A DNA stretch of 64,000 nucleotides from Undibacter mobilis (GCF_003367195.1 NZ_QRGO01000001.1:411001-475000); one strand, 5' to 3'. Counted from the first letter of the stretch, positions 51,732 to 62,474 are shown. The notes: a model not told the origin generated them from the sequence alone. Numbers and translations are program-made.

Positions 51732-53921
51732 TTAGTTCAACGCGGGCTGAGCCGCTCTGGTGGTAGCGTGGTTCGTAATGGGCGTCTGGGCAGCAAGGTC
51801 GGCCAGCTTCTCGACGTCGAGGATGAAGGCGACCCGGCCGTTGCCGAGGATCGTGGCGGCGGCGATACCGGGCACGGCGCCGTAGCTTTCCTCGATGCTC
51901 TTGATCACGACCTGCTGGTGGCCGAGCAACTCGTCGACCACTAGGCCGATGCGCGAACCATCGCCGTTATCGGTGACGATGACAACGCGCTCGGTATTGG
52001 CACCCGATGCTGCATCGACGCCGAGCAGATCGGACAGCAGGATGATGGGCACGAATTCGCCACGCAACTGCAGCATACCGTGGGTGCCGATCAGAGCGTT
52101 GATTTCACCGCGCGACGGCCGCAAGCACTCGACGATCGCCGACAACGGCATGACATAGGTCTGCGTGCCGACCTTGATCACCATGCCGTCCATTACCGCC
52201 AGCGTCAGCGGCAGCGCAAGCTGGATGGTCATGCCCTGGCCACGCGCTGACTTGAGCGTAATACGACCACCGAGATCCTGAATGTTGCTGCGTACGACAT
52301 CCATGCCAACACCACGGCCCGAAATGTCTGAAATTGTCTCCGCAGTGGAGAAGCCCGGCATCATGATGAGATTGTTGATCTCGTCCTCGGTGAGCTGCGC
52401 GTCAGCGCCAACCAGGCCCTTCTCGCGCGCGATCTTGAGTACCCGCTCGGAGTTGATGCCGGCGCCATCGTCCTTGATCTCGATGACGATACGGCCGCCG
52501 CGATGCTCGGCTGCCAAACGGACCACGCCTTCCTCCGGCTTGCCGGCAGCGATACGCGCGGACGGCGTCTCGATGCCGTGATCAACCGAATTGCGGATGA
52601 TATGCGTGAGTGGGTCGCCGAGACGCTCGATGATCGAGCGGTCCACCTCAGTCGTTTCACCGTGCGTTTCGAGCCGCACCTTCTTGTGCGTCTTGGCCGC
52701 GACTTCGCGGACCAGACGCGGCATGCGCTGGAACACCGAGCCGACCGGCTGGGCGCGCATGGACATTACGCTGTCCTTGAGTTCGCGGGTGTGATGCGCC
52801 ACCTCATCGAGGATCTGGACGAGCCGCATGCTAGTCGACTCCGGCAAATCCTGCACGATCTGGCCCAGCATGGCCTGCGAGATGACGAGTTCACCGACCA
52901 TGTTGACGACGCGGTCGATACGTTCGAGTTCGATGCGCGTCGTGGTCGCAGCCGGCTTGCCGCGGCCGGCGCCGCCACCTGATTCACCTTCGGATTTCGC
53001 CATGTTAGGCTTGGCTTCTGCCTTGGGCGCCGGCATGGCCGGCGCGACGGGGGGCGCCTCGATAACAGGAAGCGCGCCAACCTCGTTCATGGCTGCGGCA
53101 TACGGCACGGGGGCGGGCGAAGCCGGCTCAGCAGCCACCGGCGGAGGCGTGAGATCCTCGATCGACAATTCGCAGTCGCCCATCACGAACTCAAAGACCT
53201 CATCCAAGCTGGCGCGCTTCTCCTGCGTGCGCAGGGTCGCAGTCCACCACAGATAGGGAGCGTCGGTTTCAATGTCGTTCAGCGCCGGCAAGTCGTCGCA
53301 ATTGGCAACAATCTCCGCCTCGCCGAGTTTGCGCAATTCGCGCAGCACGTAGAGCGGCTCGTTAGCCTTCTTCAGCATCTCCGGCTTCGGCCGGAACACG
53401 ATTTTGTAGACATGGCTGCCGTCGCCGGCCGGCACGTCATCCGCGCCCAAGTCGTCGAGATTGACGGCGACCGGCATGAAATCGAGGCCATCAAATTCGG
53501 CCGGCGCGATATCGCCATCGTCGGCCGCGCCACCGCCCTGCTCGATAATGTGTTCGAGCGCGCTGCGCACGTCGGCACCAAAACCCGCTGCAATCGCCTC
53601 TCCGCCGCGAGACATTTGCACCAGATCGGAGAGCACGTCGCTCGCCGACAGAAGAACGTCAAGATTATCCGGCGTAGCCGTCAGGCTGCCGTTGCGCAGG
53701 CCATCGAGCACCGTTTCGAAGACATGGGCGAACCCGACGAGTTGCTCGAAGCCGAATATTCCGGCGCCGCCCTTGACCGAGTGGACCCCGCGAAACACGG
53801 CATTGATTGTTTCGTCATTGCCCTCGCCCGACCGGATGTCGGTGAGACCAATTTCGATCTGCTGCATCGCTTCGTCGCACTCGTCGAAGAATGTCTTCTT
53901 CAGATCGTCCAAGCTTGCCAT
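51732..53921 (-). CDS. cheA: chemotaxis histidine kinase CheA
   Basis: 729 aa. Hpt domain with phospho-His47 in FRGVHSVKGGAGIFGF, P2/linker region about 160-330 (Pro/Ala-rich), dimerisation helix (RIDRVVNMVGELVISQAML), ATPase domain with N-box HIIRNSVDHGIE, DDGAGIN and GRGVGMDVV, and C-terminal CheW-like domain. Receives signals from the two MCPs via CheW and phosphorylates CheY, CheB and probably the STAS-receiver protein. Confidence 0.97.
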   Translation of the reverse strand: MASLDDLKKTFFDECDEAMQQIEIGLTDIRSGEGNDETINAVFRGVHSVKGGAGIFGFEQLVGFAHVFETVLDGLRNGSLTATPDNLDVLLSASDVLSDLVQMSRGGEAIAAGFGADVRSALEHIIEQGGGAADDGDIAPAEFDGLDFMPVAVNLDDLGADDVPAGDGSHVYKIVFRPKPEMLKKANEPLYVLRELRKLGEAEIVANCDDLPALNDIETDAPYLWWTATLRTQEKRASLDEVFEFVMGDCELSIEDLTPPPVAAEPASPAPVPYAAAMNEVGALPVIEAPPVAPAMPAPKAEAKPNMAKSEGESGGGAGRGKPAATTTRIELERIDRVVNMVGELVISQAMLGQIVQDLPESTSMRLVQILDEVAHHTRELKDSVMSMRAQPVGSVFQRMPRLVREVAAKTHKKVRLETHGETTEVDRSIIERLGDPLTHIIRNSVDHGIETPSARIAAGKPEEGVVRLAAEHRGGRIVIEIKDDGAGINSERVLKIAREKGLVGADAQLTEDEINNLIMMPGFSTAETISDISGRGVGMDVVRSNIQDLGGRITLKSARGQGMTIQLALPLTLAVMDGMVIKVGTQTYVMPLSAIVECLRPSRGEINALIGTHGMLQLRGEFVPIILLSDLLGVDAASGANTERVVIVTDNGDGSRIGLVVDELLGHQQVVIKSIEESYGAVPGIAAATILGNGRVAFILDVEKLADLAAQTPITNHATTRAAQPALN

Positions 53922-53961
53922 GTCGTTCAGCCTTATCCGTCAGTCTTGACTCATCGAGCAG

Positions 53962-54714
53962 TTAGGGCGCGACCTTGCGCACCGTGGCGACCAGGCGGTC
54001 CGGGTCAAACGGCTTAACCATCCAGCCGGTGGCTCCGGCATCGCGGGCCAGATTCTTCTTATCGCCATCGCTCTCGGTCGTGAGAACAAGGATGGGTTTC
54101 GACTTGTAGGCCGGGTCCTTGCGCAGGTTGCGAATGACCTCGTAGCCGTCCATGCGCGGCATGTTGATGTCGGTGATGATGACATCGACCTCGGATGTCT
54201 CCTTGGCAAGTACGTCGAGGCCGTCCTGGCCGTCGACCGCCTGAATGACATCGAAGCCCGCTTCGACGAGCGTCAACATCAGCATATCGCGGATCGTCTT
54301 CGAGTCGTCGATGGTGAGAATTCGCTTACTCATGACCTTCTCGCTGATTGGAGGAAGTTCCACTTCGGGTGTGGTCGTGATATCGGCCGGCGCAGCATCG
54401 AGATCGTCGCCGGCGTATTCGTCGGCGTGCTCGGGCTGACCGGGATCGAGAAAGGCCTTCCAGTCCAGGCCGAAATCTTCGAACGCGGCGACGAAAGTCG
54501 CCGACGGATTCTTAATCCTGATGCTGTCGCTACCCCGCACCGCCGCCAGAATGATCTGCGTGCAAGATAAGGTCAGCACTTCGACGTCGGATGCATCGAG
54601 CGAAAGCGGCGTGTCGCCCTTGATGCGCTGTCGCATCTGGTCGAGAAACGACTCTGCCGCGGCCTGATCGAGGGCGCCCGGCAACTTCATCGTATTGTGT
54701 TCGGCGTTGATCAT
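53962..54714 (-). CDS. STAS-receiver fusion protein
   Basis: 250 aa: N-terminal STAS/MlaB-like domain (about 1-95; MKLPGALDQAAAESFLDQM, DVEVLTLSCTQIILAAV), an acidic linker, then a CheY-type receiver (MSKRILTIDDSKTIRDML...DVIITDINMPRMDG...VLTTES...GWMVKPF). In relatives these are often two genes. An internal ATG (54333) preceded by GAGAAGGTC could also yield free CheY of 123 aa. Between cheB and cheA. Confidence 0.9.
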   Translation of the reverse strand: MINAEHNTMKLPGALDQAAAESFLDQMRQRIKGDTPLSLDASDVEVLTLSCTQIILAAVRGSDSIRIKNPSATFVAAFEDFGLDWKAFLDPGQPEHADEYAGDDLDAAPADITTTPEVELPPISEKVMSKRILTIDDSKTIRDMLMLTLVEAGFDVIQAVDGQDGLDVLAKETSEVDVIITDINMPRMDGYEVIRNLRKDPAYKSKPILVLTTESDGDKKNLARDAGATGWMVKPFDPDRLVATVRKVAP

Positions 54715-54725
54715 CTTCGATTCAC

Positions 54726-55778
54726 CTATGCCCGCACGGCCGCCCTGGCGGAGGACTCGCAAGCCTCCATGATGGCGTCGGCCATATGCGAGAGCGAAAC
54801 CTGCTTCATCACGGCGCCGCGCTCGAAGGCAACGCGCGGCATGCCGTAAATGAGCGCCGAGCTCTCGTCCTGGCCGAGCGTGTAGGCGCCGGCCTTGCGC
54901 ATGGCGAGCAGCCCTTCGGCGCCGTCCTTGCCCATGCCGGTCAGGATTGCGCCAACGGCACCACGACCGACGGTGTCGGCGACGGAGCGGAACAGCACAT
55001 CGACGGACGGTCTGTGTCCAGACACCGGCGCCGATTCACTCAGCGTGCAACGATACTGATTAGAGACGCGAACGACCTCGAGGTGATGCGATCCGGGGGC
55101 AATGTAGACATGCCCCGGCTCGATCGGATCGTTATGCTTGGCCTCGGAAACCTTCATTGGGCATTCGCGATTCAATCGCTCGGCAAAAGCCGCCGTGAAT
55201 CGCGGCGGCATGTGCTGCGTGACGACAATAGGCGGGCATTCTGCCGGAAGGTCCATTAATACCGTCTTTAGGGCTTCAACCCCGCCGGTCGACGCGCCAA
55301 TGGCGACGAGCTTTTCCTTGCCAGCGCTGTAGATTCGATTCGTCTTGCGCGGCGCCGCCGCGCCGCGACCAACACGCGCCCGCGCGGCTTGCTTGACCTT
55401 GCTCCGCAATTCGCCGGCGATTTCCGACAGACCTTGTGCAGCGTCGTGGACCGGCTTCGCGATGAAATCGACGGCGCCAATTTCCAGCGCCTCAAGTGTG
55501 GTTTCAGCGCCGGCCTGCGTCAGCGTCGAGACCATGACGACCGGCATAGGCCGCAGTGTCATGATTTTGCGCAGGAACGTCACGCCGTCCATGTTCGGCA
55601 TCTCGACGTCGAGCGTTACGACATCCGGGTTTAGCGCCTTGATACGATCGCGCGCGATCAGAGGATCGCCAGCAGTGCCGACAACCTCGATCTCCGGGTC
55701 CTCCGACAGCAGCATAGATAACAGCTGACGGATGACGGCGGAGTCGTCGACGATAAGAACCTTGATTTTCTTGTCCAT
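54726..55778 (-). CDS. cheB: chemotaxis protein-glutamate methylesterase CheB
   Basis: 350 aa. Receiver domain (KVLIVDDSAVIRQLLSMLL; Asp in PDVVTLDVEMPNMDG) and CheB methylesterase domain with Ser in AIGASTGGVEAL, His in VVTQHMPPRF and Asp in LTGMGKDGAEG. Removes methyl groups from MCPs for adaptation. ATG 55778 follows AGGAAACGCC. Confidence 0.96.
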   Translation of the reverse strand: MDKKIKVLIVDDSAVIRQLLSMLLSEDPEIEVVGTAGDPLIARDRIKALNPDVVTLDVEMPNMDGVTFLRKIMTLRPMPVVMVSTLTQAGAETTLEALEIGAVDFIAKPVHDAAQGLSEIAGELRSKVKQAARARVGRGAAAPRKTNRIYSAGKEKLVAIGASTGGVEALKTVLMDLPAECPPIVVTQHMPPRFTAAFAERLNRECPMKVSEAKHNDPIEPGHVYIAPGSHHLEVVRVSNQYRCTLSESAPVSGHRPSVDVLFRSVADTVGRGAVGAILTGMGKDGAEGLLAMRKAGAYTLGQDESSALIYGMPRVAFERGAVMKQVSLSHMADAIMEACESSARAAVRA

Positions 55779-55793
55779 TGGCGTTTCCTGCAA

Positions 55794-56435
55794 TCAATCG
55801 AACAGCGTGATTTCGCCGCCGGTCTGGCGCTTCGAGATGCGGCTGACGTATTCCTTTTCCTCGCGCGCAACCGCCGGCGACTCGCCGGAACCGAGCAGGC
55901 GACGGATGACTTTGCCGGTCGCCGGCGTGTAATGGATGCGGCGCGGCAGATTGCCACGCAGGTCCTGCGCGACGCAGCGCAGCCCTTCGGCCTCAAGATA
56001 GCGAAGGATGAAGTCCGAGTTATCGGTGCCAATCGCATTTTGCGTATCGGTAACGTTACCGCCGCCGAAAACCTTGATTTCAAGCGAATTGCGCGAGCAA
56101 CCGGCTTTCAGCAATTCGTTGATCAGCTTTTCCATCGCGAAGTTGCCGAAACGCGTCGACTGCATGTCGCCGGCCCAGTTCCCGGCCTTCGAGTGCGGCA
56201 GCATGAAGTGATTCATACCTCCGATGCCGAGTCTCGGATCGCGGATGCAGGCGGCGACACACGAACCGAGAATGGTGACAAGCACCTCGTCCGGCTTGGA
56301 GGTCACGTAGTATTCGCCCGGGAATACCTTGACCATCCAGGTCTGGCTGACGTTGTCGAAGAATTTGCGCGAGGCGAAGGCCGCGCTGGTGTCGGATCCC
56401 GGATCGCTCGGCCGCGCAATCGTGGCGATACTCAT
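55794..56435 (-). CDS. cheD: chemoreceptor glutamine deamidase CheD
   Basis: 213 aa; CheD catalytic Cys-His-Thr region is visible: TILGSCVAACIRDPRLGIGGMNHFMLP (Cys about 58, His about 75), and FGGGNVTDT. Deamidates Gln in MCP methylation helices. Starts on the cheR stop (TGATG), so coupled. C-terminus longer than the ~160-aa Bacillus CheD. Confidence 0.95.
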   Translation of the reverse strand: MSIATIARPSDPGSDTSAAFASRKFFDNVSQTWMVKVFPGEYYVTSKPDEVLVTILGSCVAACIRDPRLGIGGMNHFMLPHSKAGNWAGDMQSTRFGNFAMEKLINELLKAGCSRNSLEIKVFGGGNVTDTQNAIGTDNSDFILRYLEAEGLRCVAQDLRGNLPRRIHYTPATGKVIRRLLGSGESPAVAREEKEYVSRISKRQTGGEITLFD

Positions 56436-57343
56436 CAAACCCTCCGGTAAATGGTGCGGCCGACCAAGCTGATGCCGGGATGCGCGCCGTTGAGCGATTC
56501 CGAATGCCCGATATAAAGGAAGCCGCCGGGCCTGATTTTCTCGGTAAAACGTTCGATCAACTGCGCCTTGGTAGGCCCATCGAAGTAGATCATCACGTTG
56601 CGGCAGAAGATGGCGTCAAATGGCCCCTTGAACGGCCATGTCTCCATGAGATTGAGCCGCTTGAACGCAATCAAACTGCGCACGGCCCGGTCAACGACCA
56701 GTGTGTTGGGCTTGGACGTCCGTTCAAAGTATTCCTGATACGCCCGCGGGACTTCGTCGAGCGAGTTCTCCGGATATTCGCCGCGCGTGCCCCGCGCAAC
56801 CATCTCCGTGTCGATATCGGTGGCGAGGATGCGGACATCCTGGCGTTCGACGTCGCGAATCTCCCGCTTGAGCACCATGGCGATGGTGTGCGGCTCCTCG
56901 CCGCTCGAGCAGCCGGCTGACCAGACGCGCAGGCGGTTCGTTGAGCGATTGCGGCTGAACGGAACTGCGATCTGCTCGCGGAAGTGATCGAAATGATGCG
57001 ACTCGCGGAAGAACTTGGTCAGGTTGGTCGAGATCGCATTGATGAAGTTTTCCCGCTCACTCTCGGTTTCTTCGAGATACTCGCGGTATGTGCTGAAGGT
57101 CTTCATACCGAGGGTGCGGAGCCGGCGCGATAGACGGCTATAAACCAAGTTGCGTTTGCTGTCGGACAGAGCAATGCCTGCAAACTTGTAGGCGAGATCG
57201 ACCAGCCCACGGAAATCCGCGTCCGAAAAATGAAACTCGCGCGCGCCATCCCCGGCGTCAGGCAAAGCAAAAGCCGCCGGAGCTGAGGCGCGCGCTTTGC
57301 CAGCCAGATTCGATGCAGTCGCCTGATTTGCCTTCGTCGCCAT
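56435..57343 (-). CDS. cheR: chemotaxis methyltransferase CheR
   Basis: 302 aa. N-terminal helical domain (about 40-110, FRGLVDLAYKFAGIALSDSKRNLVYSRLSRR) and SAM-binding domain (VWSAGCSSGEEPHTIAM, ILATDIDTEM, FCRNVMIYFD). Methylates MCP Glu residues. First gene of the che operon (cheR-D-B-STASrec-A-Y). Confidence 0.96.
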   Translation of the reverse strand: MATKANQATASNLAGKARASAPAAFALPDAGDGAREFHFSDADFRGLVDLAYKFAGIALSDSKRNLVYSRLSRRLRTLGMKTFSTYREYLEETESERENFINAISTNLTKFFRESHHFDHFREQIAVPFSRNRSTNRLRVWSAGCSSGEEPHTIAMVLKREIRDVERQDVRILATDIDTEMVARGTRGEYPENSLDEVPRAYQEYFERTSKPNTLVVDRAVRSLIAFKRLNLMETWPFKGPFDAIFCRNVMIYFDGPTKAQLIERFTEKIRPGGFLYIGHSESLNGAHPGISLVGRTIYRRV

Positions 57344-57440
57344 CGCTTTGTCCGCACCTCAGAAGCTTCCGGGTTCCCGGTAGTGTTCAGGCCGCTAAGT
57401 TGCGGTCCGAATATTCGTACTCACGCGCCTGACTTGTCCG

Positions 57441-58560
57441 TTCAGAATTCTTTCCAGTCGTCGGCGTTGACGGCCTTGGCGAGCGCGGTCTGCATGTTGC
57501 GCGCCGGACCTGAGTTGACGGTCTTGCGAGCAGGCGCCGCCTTCACCGCCGTGGCTTTCAATGGAGCGGCCTTGGCCATCGCGGCCGCCGTCGGCCTTGC
57601 CGGCTCGGCCCGCATGGCGGCAGCCGGCTTGTAACCCTGGGTGTCGTGGCCGGACGCGATCTGGAAGAACGCAACCTGCTCGTCCATCGATTTCGCCTGA
57701 TGCTCCAGTGTCTTGGCGGTCGCCGCGTTCTCCTCGACCAGCGCCGAGTTCTGCTGCGTCACCTCATCCATCTGGTTAAGCGCCCGGTTGATCTCGTCGA
57801 TGCCGGTAGCCTGCTCCGCCGAGGCATTGGCGATCTCGGACACCACCACCGCGACCTTCTTGATCGACTCGACGATCTCGGTGAGCGACTGACCGGCCCG
57901 GTTGACCAGGTCGACGCCATCCTTCACCTGACCGTTCGAGTTGGTGATCAGGTCCTTGATGTCCTTGGCCGCCTGCGACGAGCGCTGCGCCAGGCTGCGC
58001 ACTTCGGACGCCACGACCGCGAAGCCACGACCGGCCTCACCGGCACGCGCCGCTTCCACGGCCGCGTTCAAGGCCAGCAGGTTGGTCTGGCGGGCGATCT
58101 CGTCGATGACGCCGATGATGTCGGAGATCTTGCGCGAGGACTCCTCGATCTTCGCCATGGCATCGACCGCCTTGGCGACGACCGCGCCGCCGCGATCCGC
58201 CACTTCCCGGGTCGCATTGGCGTCCTGGTTGGCAAGCTGGGCGTTCTCGGCATTCTTGCGCACCGTAGCGGCAAGCTCTTCCATCGCCGCCGAGGTCTCT
58301 TCGAGGCTGGCGGCCTGCTCTTCGGTACGCTGCGACAGGTCAGTGGTCGAGGCGGCGATCTCGGCCGAGGCATTGGTGACCTCACGACCCGAGGCCTTGA
58401 TCTCGCCGATCGTGGCGGAGACCTTCTGCGCCATGACTTCAACCGCATGGGCGATCTGGCCGACCTCGTCCTTGCGGTCTGCGCCCGGTACCTGGATCGC
58501 GAAGTTGCCGTCAGCCACGCTCTCAAGCGGACCGATCAGAGCCCGGAGCGGACGCGCGAT
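57441..58560. repeat. 1.12-kb direct repeat, copy 1
   Basis: The 3' half of the first MCP gene is nearly identical, with scattered single-base differences, to 60174-61293 at a constant offset of 2733 bp. Identity stops abruptly at 58560 within the HAMP region. Confidence 0.95.
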
Positions 58561-59262
58561 CAATATGCTGCCCAGGACGGCCGTGAGGATCATCACGCCG
58601 ATAACCAGAGTGCCGAGTACCATCGTCACAAGGTTCGCGAAGCCAATAACCTGTTGCGCTTGCGCTTGAGACTCTTCGGCTGCCTTGCTCGTCGAGACGA
58701 CAATCTCATCCGTCATCTTAATGATGGATTGAGCGGCTGGAATGGCTCGCTCGGCGCCCTTGGTTGCGGATTCTTCCAACTCGGCGATCCGCGCCTTATC
58801 TGCATCCGACAGCGCGCTGCCTTTGGCTTTGTCCAGAATGCTGATGATATCGCGCCGGCCAGCCTGAAGGTCCGAAACGACTTTCGCGTAAATCTCGCCG
58901 TTTTCCTTCATTTGCTTGGTCTGCTCACGCCGGGACGCAACGGTCGTCGTCGCCGCAATGTGATCGACCTTGGCAATGAACTCGGCGTAGGCCTTCTTGT
59001 ATTCGTCGAACTGTACATCAAGCGCTTTGATGTCGTTCGCCTGGCGGATGTAAGTTGCCGCGATGCGCATACCACGAACGGCGCTCTTAGCTAGCGCAGC
59101 ATCGAGGGCGAGATCGGTTCGGCGATCCGTCGTGAAGTTAGCTTCCTTGACCTGCGCGCCAGTCATCATCTGACTGACAATCAAAACGGCGACGAGGAGG
59201 ATTGTGATACCCGACATAATCGCCAGCTTGGCGCCAATGCGGATATTGGAGAGGCGGAACAT
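57442..59262 (-). CDS. methyl-accepting chemotaxis protein (MCP 1)
   Basis: 606-aa receptor: TM1 about 12-34, periplasmic helical domain, TM2 about 207-232, HAMP ([22 protein letters not shown]), and signalling domain with the hairpin tip [50 protein letters not shown]. The last residues, DDWKEF, resemble CheR/CheB-tethering pentapeptides. Sensor domain of four-helix-bundle type, ligand unknown. Confidence 0.95.
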   Translation of the reverse strand: MFRLSNIRIGAKLAIMSGITILLVAVLIVSQMMTGAQVKEANFTTDRRTDLALDAALAKSAVRGMRIAATYIRQANDIKALDVQFDEYKKAYAEFIAKVDHIAATTTVASRREQTKQMKENGEIYAKVVSDLQAGRRDIISILDKAKGSALSDADKARIAELEESATKGAERAIPAAQSIIKMTDEIVVSTSKAAEESQAQAQQVIGFANLVTMVLGTLVIGVMILTAVLGSILIARPLRALIGPLESVADGNFAIQVPGADRKDEVGQIAHAVEVMAQKVSATIGEIKASGREVTNASAEIAASTTDLSQRTEEQAASLEETSAAMEELAATVRKNAENAQLANQDANATREVADRGGAVVAKAVDAMAKIEESSRKISDIIGVIDEIARQTNLLALNAAVEAARAGEAGRGFAVVASEVRSLAQRSSQAAKDIKDLITNSNGQVKDGVDLVNRAGQSLTEIVESIKKVAVVVSEIANASAEQATGIDEINRALNQMDEVTQQNSALVEENAATAKTLEHQAKSMDEQVAFFQIASGHDTQGYKPAAAMRAEPARPTAAAMAKAAPLKATAVKAAPARKTVNSGPARNMQTALAKAVNADDWKEF

Positions 59263-59350
59263 ACTTCAAGTGCTCCTGGAAAATGTACTATCGCTCGGGG
59301 CGGCAACTGTTACGCGAATGATGGCGGCCGCAGCCGCAAGTGTTTTTCCG

Positions 59351-59881
59351 TTAGTGCTCGGTTGCAGCGCCGTCCTGGACCGTCAGCAGGTTGGGCAGGT
59401 CGATCAGCGCGATCATCACGTTGTCGTGGGTCACAAGACCGGAAAGAAAGTCGGTCTGCTGCGCGTTACCGGTGCGCGGCACCTTCTGAATTTGAGAGGC
59501 ATCGACCGAGACGATGTCGAGCACGCGGTCGCCGATCAGGCCGACCTGACGCCCGCCGATCTGCACGATGATGACAATATGCAGCGGCGTGGTTTCGGTC
59601 AGGCCCTGACCGAAGCGACAGCGCAAGTCGACGATTGGCACGATCGCGCCGCGCAGGTTGAGCACGCCGCGCACATATTCGGGCTGCTTCGGTAGGTGGG
59701 TAATGTCCGACCAGCCTTTGATCTCGCGCACCGCCATGATGTCGACGCCGTACTGGTCGTCGCCGATGGCGAAGCTGATGAACTGGGTCTGGTTGCCCGC
59801 GGCTTGAGCGCCGGCCGAACCGTTCCACTCGGTCGGTTGAACGGCGACGGCGGTGTCCTGTGAAACGGCTATCTGGCTCAT
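59351..59881 (-). CDS. cheW: chemotaxis coupling protein CheW
   Basis: 176 aa: SH3-like CheW fold (QFISFAIGDDQYGVDIMAVREIKGW...LPKQPEYVRGVLNLRGAIVPIVDLR). N-terminal ~30 residues are a flexible extension. Links MCPs to CheA. Lies between the two MCP genes and inside the interval bounded by their direct repeats. Confidence 0.96.
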   Translation of the reverse strand: MSQIAVSQDTAVAVQPTEWNGSAGAQAAGNQTQFISFAIGDDQYGVDIMAVREIKGWSDITHLPKQPEYVRGVLNLRGAIVPIVDLRCRFGQGLTETTPLHIVIIVQIGGRQVGLIGDRVLDIVSVDASQIQKVPRTGNAQQTDFLSGLVTHDNVMIALIDLPNLLTVQDGAATEH

Positions 59882-60173
59882 GAGATCGTTACTCGCCCGT
59901 AATGGCCTTCACAAGGCCTATGACCAAGAGCGCCGATCCGGTCTGCTCGCGTAAACGTCCATAAATGTTGGAGATTCACGAGGCGCGGACGGCGATGGAA
60001 ACCGCGCGCGCGATTCCCACACGGTGAGTGTAGTTCCGTGCCGTGAGGAAAGACTTTACGTGATCCTAGATGTGGGCCGATAAATCAGAAATATAAAATA
60101 GATTACGATTTACGAAATAATAACGATTGCGGCAGCGGTCACTTGGACCGCCGCCTGCAATGCAGCCCGTTCG

Positions 60174-61293
60174 CTCAGAATTCTTTCCAGTCGTCGGCGT
60201 TGACGGCCTTGGCGAGCGCGGTCTGCATGTTGCGCGCTGGACCTAAGTTGACGGTCTTGCGAGCAGGCGCCGCCTTCACCGCCGTGGCTTTCAATGGAGC
60301 GGCCTTGGCCATCGCGGCTGCCGTCGGTCTTGCTGGCTCGGCCCGCATGGCGGCTGCCGGCTTGTAACCCTGGGTGTCGTGGCCGGACGCGATCTGGAAG
60401 AACGCAACCTGCTCGTCCATCGATTTCGCCTGATGCTCCAGTGTCTTGGCGGTCGCCGCGTTCTCCTCGACCAGCGCCGAGTTCTGCTGCGTCACCTCAT
60501 CCATCTGGTTAAGCGCCCGGTTGATCTCGTCGATGCCGGTAGCCTGCTCCGCCGAGGCATTGGCGATCTCGGACACCACCACCGCGACCTTCTTGATCGA
60601 CTCGACGATCTCGGTGAGCGACTGACCGGCCCGGTTGACCAGGTCGACGCCATCCTTCACCTGACCGTTCGAGTTGGTGATCAGGTCCTTGATGTCCTTG
60701 GCGGCCTGCGACGAGCGCTGCGCCAGGCTGCGCACTTCCGAGGCCACCACCGCGAAGCCACGACCGGCCTCACCGGCACGCGCCGCTTCCACGGCCGCGT
60801 TCAAGGCCAGCAGGTTGGTCTGGCGGGCGATCTCGTCGATGACGCCGATGATGTCGGAGATCTTGCGCGAGGACTCCTCGATCTTCGCCATGGCATCGAC
60901 CGCCTTGGCGACGACCGCGCCGCCGCGGTCCGCCACTTCCCGGGTCGCATTGGCGTCCTGGTTGGCAAGCTGGGCGTTCTCGGCATTCTTGCGCACCGTA
61001 GCGGCAAGCTCTTCCATCGCCGCCGAGGTTTCTTCGAGGCTCGCGGCCTGCTCTTCGGTACGCTGCGACAGGTCGGTGGTCGAGGCGGCGATCTCGGCCG
61101 AGGCATTGGTGACCTCACGACCCGAGGCCTTGATCTCGCCGATCGTGGCAGAGACCTTCTGCGCCATGACTTCAACCGCATGGGCGATCTGGCCGACTTC
61201 GTCCTTGCGGTCGGCGCCCGGTACCTGGATCGCGAAGTTGCCGTCAGCCACGCTCTCAAGCGGACCGATCAGAGCCCGGAGCGGACGCGCGAT
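60174..61293. repeat. 1.12-kb direct repeat, copy 2
   Basis: Pairs with 57441-58560. The boundary at 61293 coincides base for base with the end of copy 1. Confidence 0.95.
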
Positions 61294-62010
61294 GGCCGAT
61301 ACGCCGAGATAGGCTGTCGCAAGCAAGACAATAGCGGCGAGAATACCAAGGCCGACCGCCAACTGGTTAGCAAAGGTGCGGGCGTTGTCCGCAGCCTCTT
61401 GCGCCGCCTTGCGCGCGACGGCTGCAGACTCGCTCAATTCGTCGAGCAGTTTTTCCGCTTCGGTGGCCGCAGGAGCGGCATCCATCGAGACGCCAATTTG
61501 CTGGGCGTCGAGCATCTCGATATCCATGCCGAACGTCAGATATTCATTGGAATTGTGGATGCCGACCTGCTTCTGCTTCGCTTCGGCGATGAATCGGTCG
61601 GTTTTCACCGGAACGACCTGTTCCATGACCTTCAGATATTTGTCACTCGCCGCGATGAATTTTTCGACTCGCGCGCGATCTTCCGCAGCCGACATGCGCC
61701 CGCCGAGCGGCGTCGCTTCGTCGCGAATTTCCTTCATCCGCGTTTGCGCGACTGCAACCGCCTTTTGCATATCTGCATCGTTACGGGCCACCAGTGTTTG
61801 CTGTCCCGCCAGCTGGAGACCGCGCAGCGACACCTTTGTCGCCATGACGCTCCGACCGATTTCGCTCTGCACATCGGCCGCGGCATCGGATACCGCAACG
61901 GAGTAACTCCCGATCACCTGACCCGCGATCATGCCAGCGACCAACAGGAGGCCAAGGCCGGACATAATCGCCAACTTCATGCCGATGCGGACGTCAGATA
62001 AACGAATCAT
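60175..62010 (-). CDS. methyl-accepting chemotaxis protein (MCP 2)
   Basis: 611-aa receptor. TM1 about 10-32, periplasmic helical sensor unlike that of MCP 1 (contains [22 protein letters not shown]), TM2 about 220-245, then HAMP and signalling domain essentially identical to MCP 1, including C-terminal DDWKEF. Start 62010 follows AAGGAGGGGTGAGT. Two receptors with swapped sensors and shared output. Confidence 0.95.
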   Translation of the reverse strand: MIRLSDVRIGMKLAIMSGLGLLLVAGMIAGQVIGSYSVAVSDAAADVQSEIGRSVMATKVSLRGLQLAGQQTLVARNDADMQKAVAVAQTRMKEIRDEATPLGGRMSAAEDRARVEKFIAASDKYLKVMEQVVPVKTDRFIAEAKQKQVGIHNSNEYLTFGMDIEMLDAQQIGVSMDAAPAATEAEKLLDELSESAAVARKAAQEAADNARTFANQLAVGLGILAAIVLLATAYLGVSAIARPLRALIGPLESVADGNFAIQVPGADRKDEVGQIAHAVEVMAQKVSATIGEIKASGREVTNASAEIAASTTDLSQRTEEQAASLEETSAAMEELAATVRKNAENAQLANQDANATREVADRGGAVVAKAVDAMAKIEESSRKISDIIGVIDEIARQTNLLALNAAVEAARAGEAGRGFAVVASEVRSLAQRSSQAAKDIKDLITNSNGQVKDGVDLVNRAGQSLTEIVESIKKVAVVVSEIANASAEQATGIDEINRALNQMDEVTQQNSALVEENAATAKTLEHQAKSMDEQVAFFQIASGHDTQGYKPAAAMRAEPARPTAAAMAKAAPLKATAVKAAPARKTVNLGPARNMQTALAKAVNADDWKEF

Positions 62011-62474
62011 ACTCACCCCTCCTTGAGCGGAGCCGCCGCTCGATGGCTCCCTGTTCACATCAGGCGCGGATGCCCTCGCGCCTTCTGTGCCACGCCGCCC
62101 GTGCTGGTCGCAGCCGAAGCGATTGCGTACAACGGCCCAACGCTCCCGCCAGACGTGCAATACCTGCGCATTAATTTACGCCCAGTTGATAAGCAAAATC
62201 CTACCTTCTGAAATTTTCTGGCTGCGCTCGATAAGCAAACTGGGTTAGGCGAAATCGAAACCTATCGTTAAGGATTGAGGGCGGTTGCTCGCTAAGGAAC
62301 GCCGGCCGGCGCACACCCGGCAATCGAAGGCCGCTAATTGGCAATACTCCAACGTCGGCAAGGCACTTTATAACAGGGTGTTAATTCAAATTTGCTGTTG
62401 TAGCGACGGCTCCCCACGCGGTTCGCGGGGATGTCGGCCCCTGGACAATAGAGGGTACGCGCGCAGGAACGCAG
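62011..62474. other. 464-bp gap upstream of MCP 2 and DUF2336 gene
   Basis: Divergent promoter region. Contains an imperfect hairpin (CCCC...GGGG near 62412-62430). No coding frame with family features; I see no RNA gene. Confidence 0.45.

Noticed and set aside
57441..61293. MCP direct repeats as ends of an insertion element
   Set aside because: The repeats are coding halves of two receptors and the interval carries cheW, with no transposase or terminal inverted repeats.
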